In this document: positions 39,599-42,508 of the stretch, piece by piece | Position numbering within the stretch: position 1 is the first letter of the stretch | Layout of the letters: each line of letters opens with the position of its first letter | From: Acidobacteriota bacterium | Lineage (GTDB): Bacteria; Acidobacteriota; Vicinamibacteria; Fen-336 | DNA: 42,508 nt | Assembly (NCBI GenBank): GCA_011526565.1 | Contig: WYBL01000119.1 | Coordinates: 1 to 42,508, forward strand | Reading direction: 5' to 3' | Program-made: the position numbers and the translations under genes | The notes under the pieces: generated by a model | What the model was told of the DNA's origin: nothing | The model's input: the letters and a program-made list of their open reading frames with translations, nothing else | Databases searched by the model: none

Positions 39599-40570
39599 GT
39601 GGAGGCCCTCGCGAATTCCCTGGCCGGGCGCGACGTGCTGGTCACCGGCGGCTGCGGCTTCATCGGCTCGCGCCTGGTCGCGCGCCTCGTGGAGTGCGGC
39701 GCGCGGCGGGTGGTGGCGCTCGACAGCCTGCGCTACGGGCGGCGCGAGTCGCTCGCGGGGCTGCCGGAGGGCCGCGTCGAGGTGCTGCCGTTCGACCTCG
39801 GCCGCGACGATCCGGCGCGGCTGCCCGCGGCGCTCGACGGCATCACCCACGTCTTCCACCTGGCCGCGGAGAAGCACAACCAGTCGCGCGACGCGCCGCC
39901 CGAGGTGATCCGCGCCAACGTCACCGGCACCTGGCAACTGCTCGATGCCGCGACCCGGGCCGGCGTGAATCGCCTCGTGTTCGCGTCCTCGCTCTACGCC
40001 TACGGTCGCCTCCAGGGCGAGGCGATGCGCGAGTCCGAGGTCCCGCAGCCGACCACCGTGTACGGCATCTCGAAGCTGGCCGGCGAGCACCTGTGCGCCC
40101 ACTTCGCCCGCGAGCGCGGCCTCGACTGGGTGGCGCTGCGCTTCTTCTTCGTCTACGGCCCCGGGCAGTGGCAGGGTCAGGGCTACAAGTCGGTGATCGT
40201 CGGCAACTTCGAGCGCCTCGCCCGGGGCGAGCGGCCACTGGTCCGCGGCGACGGCCGGCAGGCGCTCGACTACGTCTACCTCGACGACGCCGTGGCGGCG
40301 CTGCTGTCAGCGATGGAGCGCGCGCCCGCGGGCTCGACGCTGAACGTGGCGAGCGGCCGCGGACTCGAGATCGGCGAGCTGACGCGGGCGATGATCGAGG
40401 TCGCCGGGCGACCCGACCTCGAGCCGGAGCCGGCGCCGGCCGACTGGACCGCCGGCACCCGCCGGGTGGGCGATCCGGAACGCGCTGCGGCGGAACTGGG
40501 CTTCCGCGTCACCACGCCGCTCGAGACCGGCCTGCGCGAGACGTGGGACTGGGTGCGCAGGCACCGATGA
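39599..40570 (+). CDS. NAD-dependent sugar epimerase/dehydratase (extended SDR)
   Basis: A 323-residue cytosolic protein from GTG 39599. It shows the Rossmann NAD motif VLVTGGCGFIGSRLVARLVE, DSLRYGRRESL binding the adenosine ribose, HVFHLAAEKHNQSRDAPPEV, catalytic SSLYAYG and Y-x3-K (VYGISKLAGEH), and ALRFFFVYGPGQWQGQGYKS. It is close in type to UDP-glucose/UDP-glucuronate 4-epimerases and related sugar-nucleotide enzymes. The stop overlaps the ATG of the next gene by four bases (ATGA), so it is coupled to the GT2-CapK fusion and probably supplies its sugar donor. The exact substrate cannot be told from sequence alone. Confidence 0.9.
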   Translation: MEALANSLAGRDVLVTGGCGFIGSRLVARLVECGARRVVALDSLRYGRRESLAGLPEGRVEVLPFDLGRDDPARLPAALDGITHVFHLAAEKHNQSRDAPPEVIRANVTGTWQLLDAATRAGVNRLVFASSLYAYGRLQGEAMRESEVPQPTTVYGISKLAGEHLCAHFARERGLDWVALRFFFVYGPGQWQGQGYKSVIVGNFERLARGERPLVRGDGRQALDYVYLDDAVAALLSAMERAPAGSTLNVASGRGLEIGELTRAMIEVAGRPDLEPEPAPADWTAGTRRVGDPERAAAELGFRVTTPLETGLRETWDWVRRHR

Positions 40571-42508
40571 GCGCAGCGCACGCGTACGAGCTGTCCGTCG
40601 TCGCCCCCTGCTACAACGAGGCGAAGAACCTGCCCGAGCTGGTGGCCCGGCTCTCTCGCGTCTTCGAGAAGCGCGGCCTGCGCGGCCAGATCGTGCTCGT
40701 CGACGACGGCAGCCGCGACGACACCGGCGCCGTCGCCGATGCGCTCGCCGCCAGCCACCCGCACGTCGCCGTCGTCCACCACGAGGTGAACCGCGGCATC
40801 GCCGCCGGCTGGGACTCGGGCGTGGCGCGGGCCGAAGGCGAGTACGTCTGCCTGATCGACGCCGACCTGCAGAACCTGCCCGAGGACGTGTGGCGGCTCT
40901 ACCGCGAGATCCGCTTCTCGCACGCCGACCTGGTCCAGGGCTGGCGCAGCACCTTCGGCCGCGAGCGCGACTCCCGCTACCTGCTGAGCAAGGGCCTCAA
41001 CCTGCTGCTCAACACGCTGTTCGACATGGACGCCCGCGACAACAAGTCCGGCTTCGTGATCGCGCGGCGCGAGACGCTGCAGGACGTGCTCCACCGCCGC
41101 TACGGCTACCACTACTTCCAGACCTTCATCACCGTGGCGGCGCGGGCCAAGGGCTACAGCATCCGCGAGGTCGAGACGCTGTTCGAGAGCCGGCTGCTCG
41201 GCGAGTCGTTCATGCCCAGCTTCCCGGTGCGGGTGGTGCTGCGCTGCTTCGTGGACCTCGCCAAGGGGCTCGTCGAGTTCCGCTTCGCCCGGCGCCGCGA
41301 CACCCTGCTGGCGGATTTCCTCCGCGGCCGCGCGCCTTCGCCGCGGCGCTCGGCGCCGCTGCGCGGCTGGCGTCGGCGGCTGTTCGACCTGTTCTTCGCC
41401 ACCATGCCGGCGCACAAGTGGATGATCACGCGCCAGGCCCGCGGCTACTACGAGGAGCTGGCTGACTCGCAGTGGCTGTCGGGCGCCGAGGTGCGCGAGC
41501 TGCAGGAGCGCAAGCTGCGGCGGCTGGTCGCCCACGCCTACGCCCACGTCGGCTGGTGGCGGCAGCGGATGGACGAGCTGGGCCTGGGCCCGGCCGACAT
41601 CCGGACCCTCGACGACCTGCCGCGGCTGCCGATGCTGGGCAAGGCCGACGTGCGCGAGAACCTGCACTTCGACCTGCTGGCCGACAACCTCGACAAGGGA
41701 CGGGTGCTGAAGGTCGCCACCAGCGGCTCCACCGGCGAGCCGTTCGTCTGCTACGCCGACCAGCACCAGCTAGAGATCCGCTGGGCCTCGACCCTGCGCA
41801 GCATGGAGTGGACCGGCTGGCGCTTCGGCGATCGGCAGGCCCGGCTGTGGCACCAGACGATCGGCATGAGCCCGTCACAGGCCTTCCGCGAGCGGCTCGA
41901 CGCGCTCCTGTCGCGGCGGCTGTTCATCCCCGCGTTCGAGATCAGCGAGGAGCGGCTGGAGCGCTTCGTGCGCGAGCTCGAGCGCTACCGGCCGGTGCTG
42001 ATCGACGGCTACGCAGAGTCGTTCCACTACATCGCCGAGTACCTGCGCCGGCGCGGGCCGCTCGCGCTGCAGCCGAAGGGCATCATCTCGTCGGCGCAGG
42101 CGCTCGACGACGAGAGCCGCAAGCTGATCGAGAGCGCCTTCGGCTGCCGCGTGTTCGACAAGTACGGCAGCCGCGAGTTCTCGGGCATCGCCTACGAGTG
42201 CGAGGCCCACGACGGCCACCACGTGGTGGCCGAGAGCTACGTCGTCGAAGTGCTGCGCGACGGCCGCCCGGCGCTCCCCGGAGAGGTCGGCGAGGTGGTG
42301 ATCACCGACCTCAACAACCTGTGCCTGCCGTTCATCCGCTACCGCATCGGCGACCTGGCGGTGGCGATGGACCCCGCGGTCCCCTGTCCGTGCGGCCGCG
42401 GGCTGCCGCGGCTGGGGCGGATCGAGGGCCGGGTGCAGAGCCTGATCCTCGGCAGCAACGGGGCGGTGGTGCCCGGCACCTTCTTCGCCCACCTGTTCAA
42501 GGACTACG
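40567..42508 (+). CDS. Fusion of GT2 glycosyltransferase and CapK/PaaK-like adenylate-forming domain (3' end outside window)
   Basis: The frame runs from ATG 40567 to the window edge, 647 codons, with no stop. Residues 1-245 are a GT2 enzyme like dolichyl-phosphate mannose synthases: LSVVAPCYNEAKNLPELVAR, IVLVDDGSRDDTG, and DADLQNLPEDVWRLY with the DxD metal site at D98-D100. A 40-residue basic linker (RRSAPLRGWRRR) follows. From about 295 it is a CapK/phenylacetate-CoA-ligase-like domain: YEELADSQWLSGAEVRELQE, the ATP loop VATSGSTGEPF (383-393), ISSAQALDDESRKLIES, KYGSREFSGIAYECEAH, and FIRYRIGDLAVAMDPAVPC. CapK proteins are usually separate genes in exopolysaccharide clusters. The fusion is unbroken in sequence. 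Its joint product is unknown. Confidence 0.88.
   Translation, partial: MSAAHAYELSVVAPCYNEAKNLPELVARLSRVFEKRGLRGQIVLVDDGSRDDTGAVADALAASHPHVAVVHHEVNRGIAAGWDSGVARAEGEYVCLIDADLQNLPEDVWRLYREIRFSHADLVQGWRSTFGRERDSRYLLSKGLNLLLNTLFDMDARDNKSGFVIARRETLQDVLHRRYGYHYFQTFITVAARAKGYSIREVETLFESRLLGESFMPSFPVRVVLRCFVDLAKGLVEFRFARRRDTLLADFLRGRAPSPRRSAPLRGWRRRLFDLFFATMPAHKWMITRQARGYYEELADSQWLSGAEVRELQERKLRRLVAHAYAHVGWWRQRMDELGLGPADIRTLDDLPRLPMLGKADVRENLHFDLLADNLDKGRVLKVATSGSTGEPFVCYADQHQLEIRWASTLRSMEWTGWRFGDRQARLWHQTIGMSPSQAFRERLDALLSRRLFIPAFEISEERLERFVRELERYRPVLIDGYAESFHYIAEYLRRRGPLALQPKGIISSAQALDDESRKLIESAFGCRVFDKYGSREFSGIAYECEAHDGHHVVAESYVVEVLRDGRPALPGEVGEVVITDLNNLCLPFIRYRIGDLAVAMDPAVPCPCGRGLPRLGRIEGRVQSLILGSNGAVVPGTFFAHLFKDY

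Noticed and set aside
1..42508. tRNA, rRNA, riboswitch or CRISPR array
   Set aside because: None recognised when reading both strands.

Overview
This is 42.5 kb of very GC-rich bacterial chromosome. The most likely source is an Acidobacteriota species, probably near Thermoanaerobaculia or Holophagae. Pointers are an orphan MacB/FtsX permease of the acidobacterial ADOP type, a Sig-70_X6-like ECF sigma factor beside a TPR receptor kinase, a second large Ser/Thr kinase, and a zinc-ribbon protein of a kind I associate with this phylum. This is inference from gene content; there is no rRNA or tRNA in the window.

Layout. 1-2366 (minus): the start of accD, a 76-residue coiled-coil protein, and a Ser/Thr kinase with a long Pro/Ala arm. 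2484-3146: a Cys-rich protein. 3163-9491: a metal (probably copper) efflux operon made of a secreted Cys/His/Met-rich protein, a TolC-type channel, an adaptor with a metal-binding module and a CusA-type RND pump, behind a TTGACA promoter and a CsoR-like inverted repeat. 9626-9891: a TrkH/KtrB remnant. 9996-15282: an ECF sigma factor, a receptor kinase and a YfhO-like membrane protein. 15353-16827: an Lgt-like enzyme overlapping a lipoprotein gene. 16875-18389: a gene graveyard of kinase, TPR and CusA fragments with an intact MazF/ribbon-helix-helix toxin-antitoxin pair inside it. 18485-23257: an unrecognised protein, a GT-C-like glycosyltransferase and three small envelope or hypothetical proteins. 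23283-28982 (minus): a probable operon of hexose phosphomutase, beta-barrel protein, PQQ-type sugar dehydrogenase, GpgS-like glycosyltransferase and MscS-like membrane protein. 29056-35953: a serine hydrolase, a beta-propeller protein coupled to coproheme decarboxylase (HemQ), the ADOP permease and exonuclease III. 35980-42508: a surface-glycan region with a GT-C-like protein, a HEAT-repeat gene that looks inserted, a sugar-nucleotide epimerase, and a large fusion of a GT2 glycosyltransferase to a CapK/PaaK-like adenylate-forming domain that runs off the end.

The most interesting points are the GT2-CapK fusion; the HEAT-repeat gene flanked by about 50-bp imperfect direct repeats that copy the end of the upstream gene; the island holding fragments of at least two extra cusA copies around a toxin-antitoxin module; and a recurrent -10-like hexamer 6 to 9 nt before the start codon of about a dozen genes, which suggests widespread leaderless transcription.
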